From: Paraspadella gotoi
Lineage: Eukaryota; Chaetognatha
Direction: 5' to 3'
DNA length: 64,000 nt
Assembly: GCA_051294375.1 (NCBI GenBank)
Contig: CM119266.1
Location: 873,554-937,553, forward strand
In this document: positions 26,935 to 54,392 of the stretch, piece after piece
Layout: every line of letters begins with the position of its first letter
Numbering within the stretch: position 1 is the first letter of the stretch
The notes under the pieces: generated by a model
Databases searched by the model: none
The model's input: only the letters and a program-made list of their open reading frames with translations
Told to the model about the DNA's origin: nothing
Program-made: the position numbers and the translations under genes

Positions 26935-28879
26935 ATGTCGAGTTTTGTATCCAATGAAAACCGCAATGCCAATGGAATCGTCCATGAGCTTAATCTCTCT
27001 CCAAGTCCTCTCTCTTTTCTCCCTTCTCCATTCGTGGAATCCGATGATTTTATGAAAAAGTTTAATTTTGACAAAATTGTGGAAAAAATTCGCAATTTGG
27101 AGAAAAAGAGTTATCGAGTACAGGTTAATCGTTGACTTAAAAAATATATAATTCATTTATATATGTACCTAACTATTGAACTTTTAGGTTATAATTGGAT
27201 TGGTAGGCAGCCTTGATGACAGTATGGGATTTGACAAAAACGTACGAGGTAATTGTTTGAAAGTTTGAAACAAATCATTTTGAAATATTAAAATGATTTA
27301 TGTCAAACTTGACATGGTTCCGAAGTATAGCCTGTCACGATGCATAATATGTATACTTATCCTATCGTTGTCATCAATTAGATTCACGGTTTTTCAGTCA
27401 TTTTTTTGTTTGGTATTATTATTTTGATACATAATAGCAAATTTAAACTTATGATGCCAACTTTTGATATTTTGTTTTTTTATGAATCCAAATTAATATG
27501 GCATGACTGAATGCTGATTGCCATTACTTTATTATACTTATTTCACAACATAGCTCTTGTGACACTATTTTCTTTGATCTACATAATTTACGGCTTTACA
27601 CTTTCCCCATCTTGAGGCGACGAGCTCCTTGCCTCCGTCATCGAGCGAACCAATTCCAACTGCCTCGTCGTCTCTGTCCCCTGGGACGACGATTCCATCG
27701 ATTGGACGCGATTCCATCTCCTCATCCTTCGAGGATGCTACAACTACATCCATCACGTGACCGAGTTCCGACGCTGGCTCGACCTGCTGGAGCATCTCGC
27801 CGTGCCGCTCTGCAACTCTGTCGACGTGGTCAGGCAAAACCTGGAGAAAACTTACCTGCGGAGGCTGGAGGAGAAGGGGCTTCCCGATCGGGTGAGGCTG
27901 CCGAAGACGTGGTGGTTCGATGGGATCCACAGCGACGACATCTTTGACTTCAAGGCCGAGTTGATCAAGAAGGAATTTAAAAGGGGAGTCATTAAGCCCA
28001 TCATTGGCTGCGGTGAGTCAAAAGAATAAGATTTAAAGTATGAAATAAAGATATCAGCTATTTTTTCATTGTTTTTTCGATCAAATTTTTTACGACATAG
28101 TAAATTAGTATACAATTATTCTTTTCGTTACGTTTTAAATTTTGACCGAAAAAAGTTTTATTTGTACAAACACGAATAATATTCTAGCGAATATAATAGC
28201 GAAACTTATAGTTTTAAGAATTTTAAAAGTTTAAAATATTAAATTTAAGTAATTTAAGGTAAAAAATGACTTAAAATTCCCCCACCCAAAAAAAACCCCC
28301 CATACATACCCTTAATAATTCTTCCCTCCACTCCACGCCCCGCGCCACCCGCTCTCAGATTCCTATACCCAGTGGTGCTTCTCAATCTCGAGCTTCGACC
28401 AGAATCATGATCGTCAACTCCGATCGCAAATCGACTCCCCTCCCGGCGTCATGATCCAAGAATACATCGAAGCCATCGACTTCGCCTGGGAGGTCAACCT
28501 CGTCTTCATCGCCCGCCGCTTCAGCCACGCCGTCGTCCGCTCGCCCGTCCACGGCCCCGCGCGAGTAAAGGGAAAGCAGCGGGTGCGCAAGTGTCGCCCG
28601 GACGAAGCGTTGGTGAAGGCGGCCTCGCGGGTGCTGGATCTGGTGGAGGGAGAGTTGCTCTACGCGAGAGTCGATGTTGTTGTCGACAATGGGGAGGGAA
28701 GAAGTCTGATGGACGAGGGGATCAATGGTGATGCAATTTGGGTTCCATTGCATCCTTCTGGCGTTGTTTACTTGATGGAAGTGGAGCTGATCGAACCCAA
28801 TCTCTTCTTGAACGAAAAGAGTGCGGCGACGCTTGGCCGCGTCGTGCAGAAGATTTTTAAACGAGCTCAATGCGTTTGA
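26935..28879 (+). CDS. ATP-grasp fold protein resembling bacterial ATP-grasp enzymes, 388 aa
   Basis: Four exons join in phase: 26935-27123, 27188-27248, 27617-28012 and 28359-28879 (1167 nt including stop). The protein follows the order of uncharacterised bacterial ATP-grasp proteins. First comes an N-terminal pre-ATP-grasp region with S-V-P-W-D-D-D-S-I-D-W-T-R-F and L-I-L-R-G-C-Y-N-Y. Then a linker with N-L-E-K-T-Y-L-R-R-L-E-E-K-G-L-P, the ATP-binding Lys region (V-I-K-P-I-I-G-C), and Q-E-Y-I-E-A-I-D-F-A-W-E-V-N-L-V-F-I. The C-terminal metal-site motif is M-E-V-E-L-I-E-P-N-L-F-L at about 355-366, with E-P supplying acidic ligands. Such enzymes join a carboxylate to an amine or thiol using ATP; the substrate is unknown. 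The last 120 codons are GC-richer than the first exon. The start could instead be an upstream in-frame ATG at about 26857. No targeting signal is obvious. Confidence 0.75.
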
Positions 28880-29542
28880 CTCGATTATTTGCGTTTGTTC
28901 TTATAATTATTATGGTTTTATTTTTAAAATGAATGATTTTTGGCTTAATTACGTTACATTACAAAGGCGATGTACTTTTAGAATACTTGATGTTCGAGAA
29001 AATATAGTAGTTTATTTCATATCAAGAATTTGATACAGTTCGAGATATTAAAGTACCGTTCATTAAACTCAATACCTTTTTTTTCACTCATGGCCCCTCG
29101 GGGTCCCCTCCGCAACCCTTCCACTTTATCTTCTCACGCAGTTCCAACCCACACACAAAATTCCCTAGAAATGATTAAACTTTTTGTTTTTCTTAAACTG
29201 ATGTCGAATTAACCGGATTCCATCACGAACGAAGCTTCGGCGAAATCGATCTATACTTCAAACTAATCAGAACAAAACCTTAACATTAAACTTGGACCAG
29301 ACATTAATGTATTCTTGGCAAAACTTTTATCTTTCGTTCACAACCAAAAAGTTTTTTTTTTATTCGAGGGAAACGATAGAAAAAGATTCAAATTTTTTTC
29401 TGCAATTTGAGTTCGAGTCGAACTTGCGGGATGACGTCCTTCATTAGTTTCATTAACTCTTGAGTCTTTTTCCTTTCATGAATTTAAAATAATTTTAATA
29501 AGTAAATGGATGAATAAATTATTTATTAAAATAAAAACAAAA
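28880..29542. other. Intergenic DNA between convergent genes
   Basis: Holds the 3' ends of the plus-strand ATP-grasp gene and the minus-strand FAM194-like gene. I see nothing else. Confidence 0.5.
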
Positions 29543-32500
29543 TCACCTAAACATCCTCAACTCTTTCTGGTCATCGTGACACGTGTCATCCAAGACACTG
29601 TCGTCCGTGACAATGTCGATCTTCGCTCCCACGTTGAACGAGACATTTCTAAAAATAAATCAAACTAGTTAATATCTTTTATAAATAATTAGTCTATGAT
29701 TATAATTTAGAGATTGATTGATTTCCTAATGTATTGATAAATTGATTTCTTTGATCGATTGATTAAATTCCCCGACCTCGAATCAGCGCCGAAGTCGAGG
29801 AACATCCTTTCCTGACTGACGATTTTGACGCCGATATTCCGGTCGATCTTTCCGGCGACGACGCCGAGCGACGCCGGTTTTTTCGTCGGCTTCGGTGGAT
29901 CCTTGACCACCTTGGCAGAAGACGTTGTCGTTGGTTTAAACGATGATTACGAAAATGATCATTAATGATAATGAATAGTCGAAAAACCGATATGATTAAC
30001 CTAATAAAACAACTGTTGAAACAGCAAAGCCTTCAACAACGATCCAATGAACCAACAAAGCAACAAACCAGACTCATAATTTTTTCATAAATATCCACAA
30101 CCATTCACTCTCAGTTCAACCACATTTCTAGACACCCTCAATCTCCCGCTTTTACACCCTTCACTAATCACTATTGAACCACCTTTATGGCGTGGAAATC
30201 TCCGGCGTTGACCGGCGTCGCGGGCACAATTTCCGGCGTCGGCGGAAGCGAATCTCCGAATCCAAGACCCAAATCGTCGCCGCCGCCCTGCCAATTGAGG
30301 AAAGATCCATCAATCTCATTTGCATATTGTAGCGTTTTGATAAAGTTTTTATTGATTTTTATTCCGTTACGAAAAAGTTGCTTTTTTAAAAATTTTACCA
30401 TATTAATTATTATTCATGTTTAGAAGTTTAATCGATCCTTGAAAGGTAACTTGTACGTATTGATTTGTTCAATAAATATTTTATGTATTCTTTATTCTTC
30501 TAAAACCAATCAACAATCGCTCGCCTTCTTCAACATCATCATCATCATCTCCAAGTTGAGATAATCCGCGTCGCCTCCGGCTTTCTTCGCCTCTTCCACG
30601 TCCTCCATCCACCTCCAGTTCCTTCCAAAGTCTCCGTTCGGTCGCAGGGCCACGCCCATTCGTTTGTCGGTGACGAGACGGAGGGAGCCGACGCGGCACC
30701 CGCGGGGCTGTGGAATGGGCAGAGAATGGGGGTTTAAGGCAGCGGTGGGCGTCGAGATGGCGATGGGAGAAGTCGCCCGTCTGGAACGGTAGTTTTTACG
30801 GATTCAAAGGATTTTATATAAGAATGTATCAATTTACTTTTGTTCCGCTTAATTCTAAATCCCTATCGCTTGTCTCACAACGATCAAAATTACGCAACTT
30901 AACATCGTCCATTTTCCTTCATTGCCTGATTGTCCCTGATCTCTTTTCCGGCTGTGGTTCTGAAGTGGCACCTGTCCTTAACGCTCTGGTAGTACCAGGT
31001 CGTTCTCGCCGTCGGCAGAAAAAGACCGACGATTGCTCCTGATGTGGGACAAGATCACAAGGATGTTCAATTATATTGTTATGACTTATGTCATTTTATA
31101 TCAATAACTGATTAAATTAAGTGAAGTTAAACGAATCAAATTAATTTAGAATACATGGTAACTTCGATTTCTTTTCATGATCTCCGACCCTAACCATTTT
31201 TATGCGAATGCGCCGTGTACATAAAGTGATCTTTGTAACTGTCCAGAACCTGAAGAGAGAATCGATCACGCGGTCTCAACTCAAAGGGTCACTGGGTACA
31301 AAAAAATCATTTTAAACCCACGTAGCTCTTCCGCCGATCGTCCCACACGGGCTTCTTTATGATGTCCGTGCCATCCGGGGCGCGGTTCTGCCACGGCACG
31401 ATGTTGATGGCTACGCGGCCCGAAGGGTGGAACACGCTGCCGCTGCCATCGTCGAAAAGGGCGATCCATGTCTTGCCGTTGGGGTAAGTGCGTATTAGGC
31501 CTGGAGATGGAAAGGTGAGGCATTGGGAATGGAGGCAGGGGATGCAAAGTGAAGGTGAGGCTCGGGTACGAGAAATGAAAAAGATGATCGGGATTGCAAA
31601 TCAAAGATCAGGCACGATTTAAATTACAAATACATACAAACTTAACCTTTTTTGAGAACGTTTTTCGGCTGCGGAAATCCGATATTCTCCAGCAGGATGA
31701 CCGACGGGAGTCTGGAGGAGGTCGGTGTCGACGGGGAGGTTGAAGGATGGTTTCGGTGAGAAGCCGCCAGGGATGTCGTTTAATATAAATAATAATAGAA
31801 AATTTGATGATTTTGTGTTATATCTGTTTTTAATCGCATTGTCGCTGTTTATGTTGCGACGTGTTTATTGTTTATATAATGTTATAATGTTTAATTAACC
31901 TCGGTGGTTCCGGTTCTGGTTCCGGCTCTGGCGGCGGCTTTTTCTCTCCCTTTCCTTTCTTTCCTTTTTTTCCCTTTTCTTTGCCTTTTTTGCCCTTATC
32001 TTTTCCTTTCTTTCCTACCGGAAAAATGAATGACTGTTATAGGCTAGGTTAAGAAAAGCCCGACAATAGTCGAGCGAGTTATGATCATGAAATTAACTAA
32101 TTTTATTATTTAACCTGATGCGGATAACGTCCTTCATTAAAGACATATGCGAATTCATGCCATCCTCGTTCACCCAACTTACCGTTAGCGTCACGAGCGA
32201 TCTCATTATGGTCTCGTGCCATTTCACACCGTCGTCACCATTACGACCTCACCCTTAGATCCGCTGCTTTTGCTGCTCTTATCGCTCTTGCCCTTTTTTG
32301 ATGCTGAATAAAAGTTCATAAATAAACCGCCAGGTTATCTTATGGCATAAAAGTTGTAAAAGTTGCAAATTTTTTTTATTCTTTCGTACGAGTTAATCCT
32401 TTACTCTTCTAGTAGGGTAGTCTGGTGATATTTTATTTTAATAAAGAAAATTTTTTTTCACGTGCTGACATGTGGCATTAAAGTTGTTTTGTGATAGCAT

Positions 32501-34625
32501 TGTGACATGGAAAGAAAAAAACTGTGATAATTTTTTTCTGCCAGGCCAACCATTCCACTTTAGGTCCCTTTTTTTATATCAAGATGACCAAATTTTTCTC
32601 GCGCTCCACCGGCAACGGCTTCCCAAGACGCCAAGCTTTCCAAATATGCTCATATTTATACTATTTATTACGGTCTTGTGGTTTACTAGTAACCTGACGA
32701 CATCCAGCGACGGAGGTTAAGTTCTCTTGTTGTATCAAAAAGAAAAATTAATTCTGATATTTATAGTTGATATCTGTCAATTTCAATGAAAAAAAGGGCA
32801 TTGGATGTGTTGCATGTGATTGAACAATGTTATCACAATAATAATTTTATCAATTTGATGTATTTTATAAGTATTTTAAGTATTTTTATTCAGTGAGTAA
32901 AATAACGACTTTTTTATTCGCTAATTTTTATCTCGGACGCTTAACGCCAGACTTCCCTACTTCTAGGATTGTTCCACCTCGCCCTCATTCTCCCTCCCAA
33001 TTTTCCTAATCACTTTATGTTCTCTTTCATCCCAATTATCGATATTCGATCTTTTTCATCCCAATTTTCAACGTTACGACCTCGTATCTCTTTTCATTTA
33101 CCTTTCGACGATTTGCCCGATTTTCCGCTTTTTTTGCTTGATTTTCCGCTTTTTTTGCTCCCTTTTCCTTTCTTTCCTCCTTTCCCCTTCTTCCCCTTGG
33201 CCGCCATTTTTGCTTTGATCGCCGCCCTGATTTTTTTTGCGGGAGGGGGGCGTAGAGGGTAAGACTTTAATATCGGGGATGAAAATTGGGAAGCTTTAGC
33301 TTGATCTCTTTAGCCAATCCTCCAACAAAACCCCCAGCCTGTGGACCCTGTGGATTCCACAGTGTGGAACTCATTCCAAACGCACTCTCCTCCCAAAACA
33401 TCTCCACCCCTTTGTCCTCACCACTCCGCGTCCGACATGGGCGGAGGTTCGTCGAGGAGCCATTGGCGGATGTGGCGCTGGGAGAATCTCTTTACATCCG
33501 CGTTCAACGTCCACGTCCAGCTGAACGAGATGAGAAAGTCAATTACGTACGGAAATTAAATTAATTAGTATTTTGTGGCGGTATATTCACTCCGCCTCAC
33601 ATCTACCATGGTTCAGCCAATCCCATTGACTCAGAGGGGGAAGGCACCATCCCAAGCGTTACGTTCTATCCACAGTCCTAAGGACTTCCCTCTGCGTTGG
33701 CAAAGAGAGACCGTCCTAGTGACTGTTGCCTTAATTTATTATTTTTTTGAATGATTAATTTTTAACATATTGAATGTCAATTGTCACACATCCCTGGGAA
33801 AATGTGATTACTGAAATTACTGAAGTTATATGTATAAAAGAAAAAAAAATTCTTTGGGTTGAAATGCTCATCACACCACATCGGGATGAAATGCTTGTAG
33901 GAAAGCCTGTATTCGATGTCGGGTCCGTGAATTTTCGGCGCTACCGGCCCTTTGTTGGCGCCGCCCTTAGCGCCCCCTTTGGCGCCTTTCTACGAAATCA
34001 AAAGTCAGGGGGAGAAAGATCTATATTTAAAATGGCTTAAGTCACGGAAGAACGAAACTTACCGTCCTCTAAGTCGGCCGCTAATCGCGTGTTTTAAAAA
34101 CCCTTCCACCCCGCCAATCGCCACCTGGCTTTCTGCCACTCTGCCCCTTTGCCACACTGCCGATCGTTCCTTTGCCACCACGCCACTCAACCCTATTCCA
34201 CCCTGCCACTCACCCCTTTCTTTCCTCCTTTCTTTCCTCCTTTGGCTTTGTTCACATTCTCTGCGTCAGATCTCGTTGGCGACGGCGAAGTCGACGGCGA
34301 CTGCGAAGACGACGACGAAGGCGACGGCGAACGCGACGCATCTCGCGACCGGTTCTCGTTTTTCAACGTGGCCGCCGACGCCCGTTCGTTGACCACTGAA
34401 ATTTGAAACCGATATCGTAAACAAATTGAATATTAAAAAATAATTGGACAACGAAAACATGAATATTTAATAATAACATTGAATAATAACCAGATCTGAA
34501 TGGAACAACTACCCGACAGCCGCTCCGATATTCTCGCTTTAATTGCTCCCATTTCCGAAGATCGAGACACATCGCGTTCGAACGCGGGACTTTCGAACAA
34601 CGACCGCGCTGACGGCGGCGGAAAG
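29543..34625 (-). CDS. FAM194/ERICH6-like domain protein with Lys/Gly-rich linker, 5' end missing
   Basis: Fifteen exons join in phase from 34513-34625 through 34214-34395, 33877-33989, 33422-33520, 33102-33226, 32253-32303, 31900-32014, 31647-31711, 31322-31500, 31195-31249, 30983-31038, 30525-30707, 30183-30287, 29777-29910 and 29543-29648, about 560 residues. The C-terminal half resembles the FAM194 domain: I-R-T-Y-P-N-G-K-T-W-I-A-L-F-D-D, F-H-P-S-G-R-V-A-I-N-I, R-N-W-R-W, and finally I-D-R-N-I-G-V-K-I-V, then N-V-S-F-N-V-G-A-K. The middle is highly basic and low-complexity (K-G-K-K-G-K type), preceded by an R-S-P-S-P-S-S-S-S-S-Q-S-P run. Family members are poorly characterised and several are linked to cilia or testis; SPAG17-type proteins are an alternative. 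One intron (donor at 30524) appears to be GC-AG. The initiating Met lies in an exon I could not find. Confidence 0.7.
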
Positions 34626-34875
34626 CTGCGTTTATTTGGGGGGGGGGGTGAATTCGAATAGAATGGAAGTTGAATGACTCAACGATCAATTCAGATGTAG
34701 TCACCTTAAAACTTTCGACGCCAGTTTTCAGGTTCAAAGACAACACAGTCACTTTTTTATTCTTACTGTTCCGGTCTTTTTCGATTAAACGCCGATTTTT
34801 ACTCCCGTTTTTATCGAGATAAACTTTTTTTTTAATTTTCTTGAAATTTTTTCGATTATTATGGAGACAACGATT

Positions 34876-34985
<110 letters not shown>

Positions 34986-35321
34986 AAAAATTGTTTCTTG
35001 CTCTCCTTTATCTACGATTCTACATGTCTTTTTGATATTTTTGGTAGAAAAACGTTAGTTGATCTGTAGAGATGTGATTAATGAGATCAAAATTAGTTAT
35101 TCTGGACGACATAATAAACCTGTGAATTCTCACGGAAAAGCTTTCTTTTATTTGCCTCGGGTTTATTTTTAATCGCATTCCCGGGATCAACTTATTTTTA
35201 TTTTTTTTACATTTATTTCTGTAAACAATAGGTGATTTCTGTGATGTAATTTTTTAAATAATTATAGTCAATGAATTCATTCCTGAATTACATCTCACAC
35301 ATATCATGCAACCAATTTAAA

Positions 35322-35955
35322 AGTATGTGTTGTATACTAAGGCGTAGTGAAAGTTACATACAAAAATTCTAAAAGTCAATTATGAACAACATACCATCAG
35401 TGAACATTAATTTGTAAAAAAAATTAATTTTATGTTTTTTAATTTTCGCAGTAGGCTATATTTATATATAGTACTATCCTTATAAAATCGAAAAATTTCA
35501 AATTAGGCTTTTCTTAATTTTGATTGCAGATTTGAATTTCTCGTCAAAAGTTTATAAAAGAAAATATAAATCATTTTTAAAAATTCTTTCATTAAGTGGG
35601 TTAAAAATTAAAAAAACTATATTTAAAAAATTAATTTTCAGCTTAAAATATAGCTTTTTCTAATTTTTGACCCACTTAATGAAGAAAATTTTCAAAAAGA
35701 TTATATTTCTTTTTATCAACTTTTTATGACAAATCCAAATCTGCCAAAAAATCTTAGAAAAAACTGTTTTAAAATTTTAACATTTATTGGTTTAGTACTA
35801 GTATAAATATGGCCTACTGCGTAAATTGTAAAATTTATTATAAATTTTTTTTATGCATAAATGTTTATAAGTATAATGTTGTTCGTTCTTCACTTTTAGA
35901 TTTTTAATTAAAGTTAAACTTAGGAATTTTACTACGCCTTATTGTATACAATTAT
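35322..35955. mobile_element. Imperfect fold-back (MITE-like) element, about 630 bp
   Basis: Left-arm landmarks GTATACTAAGGCGTAGT (35332), CGCAGTAGGCTATATTTATA (about 35447) and CATTAAGTGGGT recur in reverse complement and reverse order on the right. There they appear as ACCCACTTAATG (about 35674), GGCCTACTGCG (about 35812) and ACTACGCCTTATTGTATAC (about 35930). Arms of about 300 bp are separated by a short AT-rich centre. No ORF. Confidence 0.65.
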
Positions 35956-35995
35956 ATTGTGTATAAACTATCAATTTCGTTGCGTTTTGAAATTT

Positions 35996-36194
35996 AGGAG
36001 AAAAAACAATTTATTTGTTTTTATCAACGAATTGTTTTATTGTTAATTGTTAATACATGTTTCGACTCTTGAGTTTTAGAGTCTTCATCAGTTATGTTAT
36101 GATGAAGACTCTAAAACTCAAGAGTCGAAACATGTATTAACAATTAACAATAAAACAATTCGTTGATAAAAACAAATAAATTGTTTTTTCTCCT
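35996..36194. repeat. Perfect 199-bp palindromic hairpin
   Basis: Arms of about 95 bp are exact reverse complements around a short centre (AGTTATGTTATG region), from AGGAGAAAAAACAATTT to AAATTGTTTTTTCTCCT. It ends 37 bp before the NTPDase start codon and carries hammerhead-like cores on both strands. It could be a transposon footprint or a fold-back assembly or cloning artefact. Confidence 0.9.
36055..36094 (-). ncRNA. Hammerhead ribozyme core (Penelope-like-element type)
   Basis: On the minus strand the sequence reads CTGATGA, then a helix II (AGACTC with GAGTC around a TAAAACTCAA-like loop), then CGAAAC and ATGT. This matches the hammerhead catalytic core CUGAUGA...GAAA. Hammerheads with GAAACATGT-type short stem III are known from Penelope-like retroelements. 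Helices I and III look short, so activity may need a dimer. The mirrored arm (36100-36137, plus strand) carries ATGATGA instead of CTGATGA, so only the minus strand has an intact core. Confidence 0.55.
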
Positions 36195-36230
36195 AAATAT
36201 ACAATTATACAATTATACCTGTTTGTTAGA

Positions 36231-39861
<3,631 letters not shown>

Positions 39862-41084
39862 TTGAAAGACGAGTTAATTTAATATTTAACATATTTAATA
39901 TGCAACAAACGAATCAGTTTGATTTGCTCGTTCATGAAATTATTGAATAAAAAGACAGCGCTCAAAAAATTTGCTCGAGTTGAAAGATTAAAAGCGACGT
40001 TACTTATTACCCGCATTCAGAGAGATAGAGATGGAGACGAAGCAATGACCCCCATATTTCTCCCCCTGGACCATCTTGGGTCTCCATGGAACCGACTTCA
40101 TCATTTTTTTCTTTTCAGATTTTTTTCCCCTTCATTTTATCTTTCATTTTATCTTCTTCGTTTTATCTTCTTTTTTTCCTTCTTCCATTTTTTGGTTCCA
40201 GAGAATTCGAATGAACTTTTTTTGCCCCTTTTTCGATTTTCGTGCGATGAGAAAACGAAATTAAAATTTCAATTTCTTTCTTTTCCCTTCTTTCCTCCCA
40301 TTTTTTTCCCGAAAACAAAAATTCTATAAATTTATTGCAAGTCGCCATTTCTCAATTTGTTCAATCGTTTTTGATTATTGAAAAAACTAACACCGAACCC
40401 ATTTTAATTATTGCAAAGTGTTGCTCCCATTTTTTTTTTTTATTTTCTCTTTTTTTCCTTCTCCATCTCCACCTCTTTTTTTCCTCTCCATCGTTCATTC
40501 ATTGTTAGTTTATTTCTTTCTTTCTATGATGAACTGTCAAATTATATGAAGCGACTAAACGGACGAAAAGTAGATTACTCGTTGCCTCAAGGTTACTTTT
40601 TCCTTTTTTTCTTTCTTTTTCTCTTTTTTCATTTTTCTTTCTTCCTCTCTATTTCCTTTTCTTTTCGTCTTCCATCAAAGCGAGGTCGCCGACCCAAAAC
40701 GCATTTTATTCAGATTAATAACAACATGCCAAAACCGAGGGAAATTAATGTCTTCCTCGACCCACCTATCTCCCCTTACCTATCTCCCCTTACCTCCGAC
40801 ACACCTCTCCGTCCTTTCATCCATTTTTCCATCCGCCTTCCTAACCCCGACCGACAGATGCCCCAATGGAATCGCCTGATGCCTTCCAAAATTCCATCGT
40901 CTTTTGTCTTTGTTCCTCTCATGGAATTTGAATCCCCAGAGTTTTAAAGAAACCATTTCCAGGAATGACGAAAACGACGAAGAAGACGACGGCGCCCCTC
41001 TTACGTCATCATTCGACGCCGCCCCCTCAAAATCTTTATTCCAAAAAACGCCGCTTATTACGGCGTCATTTGTCCTTTTCTACG
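39862..41084. other. Intergenic DNA, pyrimidine-rich
   Basis: Contains the NTPDase 3' untranslated region (AATAAA at 39946) and the upstream region of the TSP1/SRCR gene. Long T/C-rich stretches (40120-40200, 40430-40670) give Phe/Ser/Leu-rich frames of no apparent meaning. I see no gene. Confidence 0.5.
39946..39951 (+). terminator. Candidate polyadenylation signal of the NTPDase gene
   Basis: AATAAA 85 nt after the stop codon. Supported by position only. Confidence 0.4.
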
Positions 41085-53117
<12,033 letters not shown>

Positions 53118-54392
53118 ACCAAGGAGAATTTAAGCGAAACTAGTGAGATTGTGATTTAGTCCAGATGTGAAAACAATCTTAAAGTCTGTGGAAACAGGCA
53201 ATGCCCGAAATGGTGCTACCTTTTTTACTATATATTTATCGCTTTTCATTTATATACTTTTTGACGATGGCAATAACTCTTTTGTCTAATTTCTGACGTA
53301 CGAATTTATACATAATTAAGCACATTATATATTTAAATATCTAGCTAATTAATATTATGTCTTATTTATTGCACTGTTTCAATTAGCTTTTGCTGCAGTT
53401 ACAAAATATATCTGATGCTACAACTTTAAAATAAACCAATTCATCGTTAAACGAATTAGTTCAGCTTAAACGGGACGAGGAATGTTCGAATAATTATAAT
53501 AAACTACAAGCTTCGCAATGTTTAGAAATGAAACTTTTTCCATTTATCATACCATACCATAGCTCAGCAATGAACGAACTCTGACACTGAAAATAAAATA
53601 ACGATGACAAAACAAAAAAACAAACAAATTAAAATCCACTTAAGTCTTAACGAATCACTCGTCTCCACAAACCCAGCGCACATCAACTACAACAAGTCTG
53701 TGCTCGAACGCAGTTTGAACTCGAAACTGAGAGTCGACAAAGTAGGGCAGCGGGACCCGTGATTGGACGAAGCGAAGTCATTGGTCATATGATTACCGAC
53801 TAAATTAATTCTACGAAACGCTATTGGTCGAGAGCAGTTTCAGACCCGAATTGTTATTGGTCCCCATTTTCTTATGTAGCTAAGTAGGAATATAACAAAA
53901 GGGCCGAGGTTCCGTAATGATTATATATTAAAACAAAGAGTTCGAACCGTGGATTGCTTTGATACGAAACGGCGAGCTATAGATTTTTTCGAGAGATGAA
54001 TAGAAAAAACCCGGAGTTCTCCTTATGAAACAAGTGAGTTCTCGGCTGTTTCTTTCTCTACTTCAGTCTTTCCCGACCTGATAGATACACAAACTCAGCT
54101 GGATGAGCGAACTCAAAAACCACGGACAGCCAATGACGCGCCTTCCTCGCAACGTTAATCGTGGCGTTCTCAAAGACTGAAAGGATCTCTCTTTCTCTCC
54201 CTCTGTTTATCTGGTTCAACGAAGAAAGGCTCATCGGTAGTGTTGCCCCAACCTTCGCAATAATTTTTCATTCCTGTTTTATTGATAACAAACGAAAAAC
54301 TAACACATTAATATCTTGAATTTCTAAACTCAGTGACTCCCCCAAACGACTGACCCCTTCCACATCCCTTCGACACTCCGCCATGGTCAAGA
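53118..54392. other. Intergenic DNA upstream of ZFYVE1
   Basis: Contains the TSP1/SRCR 3' untranslated region and the presumed ZFYVE1 promoter. No coding signal, TATA box or other element could be supported. Confidence 0.5.
53430..53435 (+). terminator. Candidate polyadenylation signal of the TSP1/SRCR gene
   Basis: AATAAA about 313 nt after the stop codon. Supported by position only. Confidence 0.3.

Noticed and set aside
33568-33740. SINE-like or repeat-like segment with GGTTCAGCC
   Set aside because: No second copy in the window and no clear A/B box pair; it is an intronic sequence of uncertain nature.
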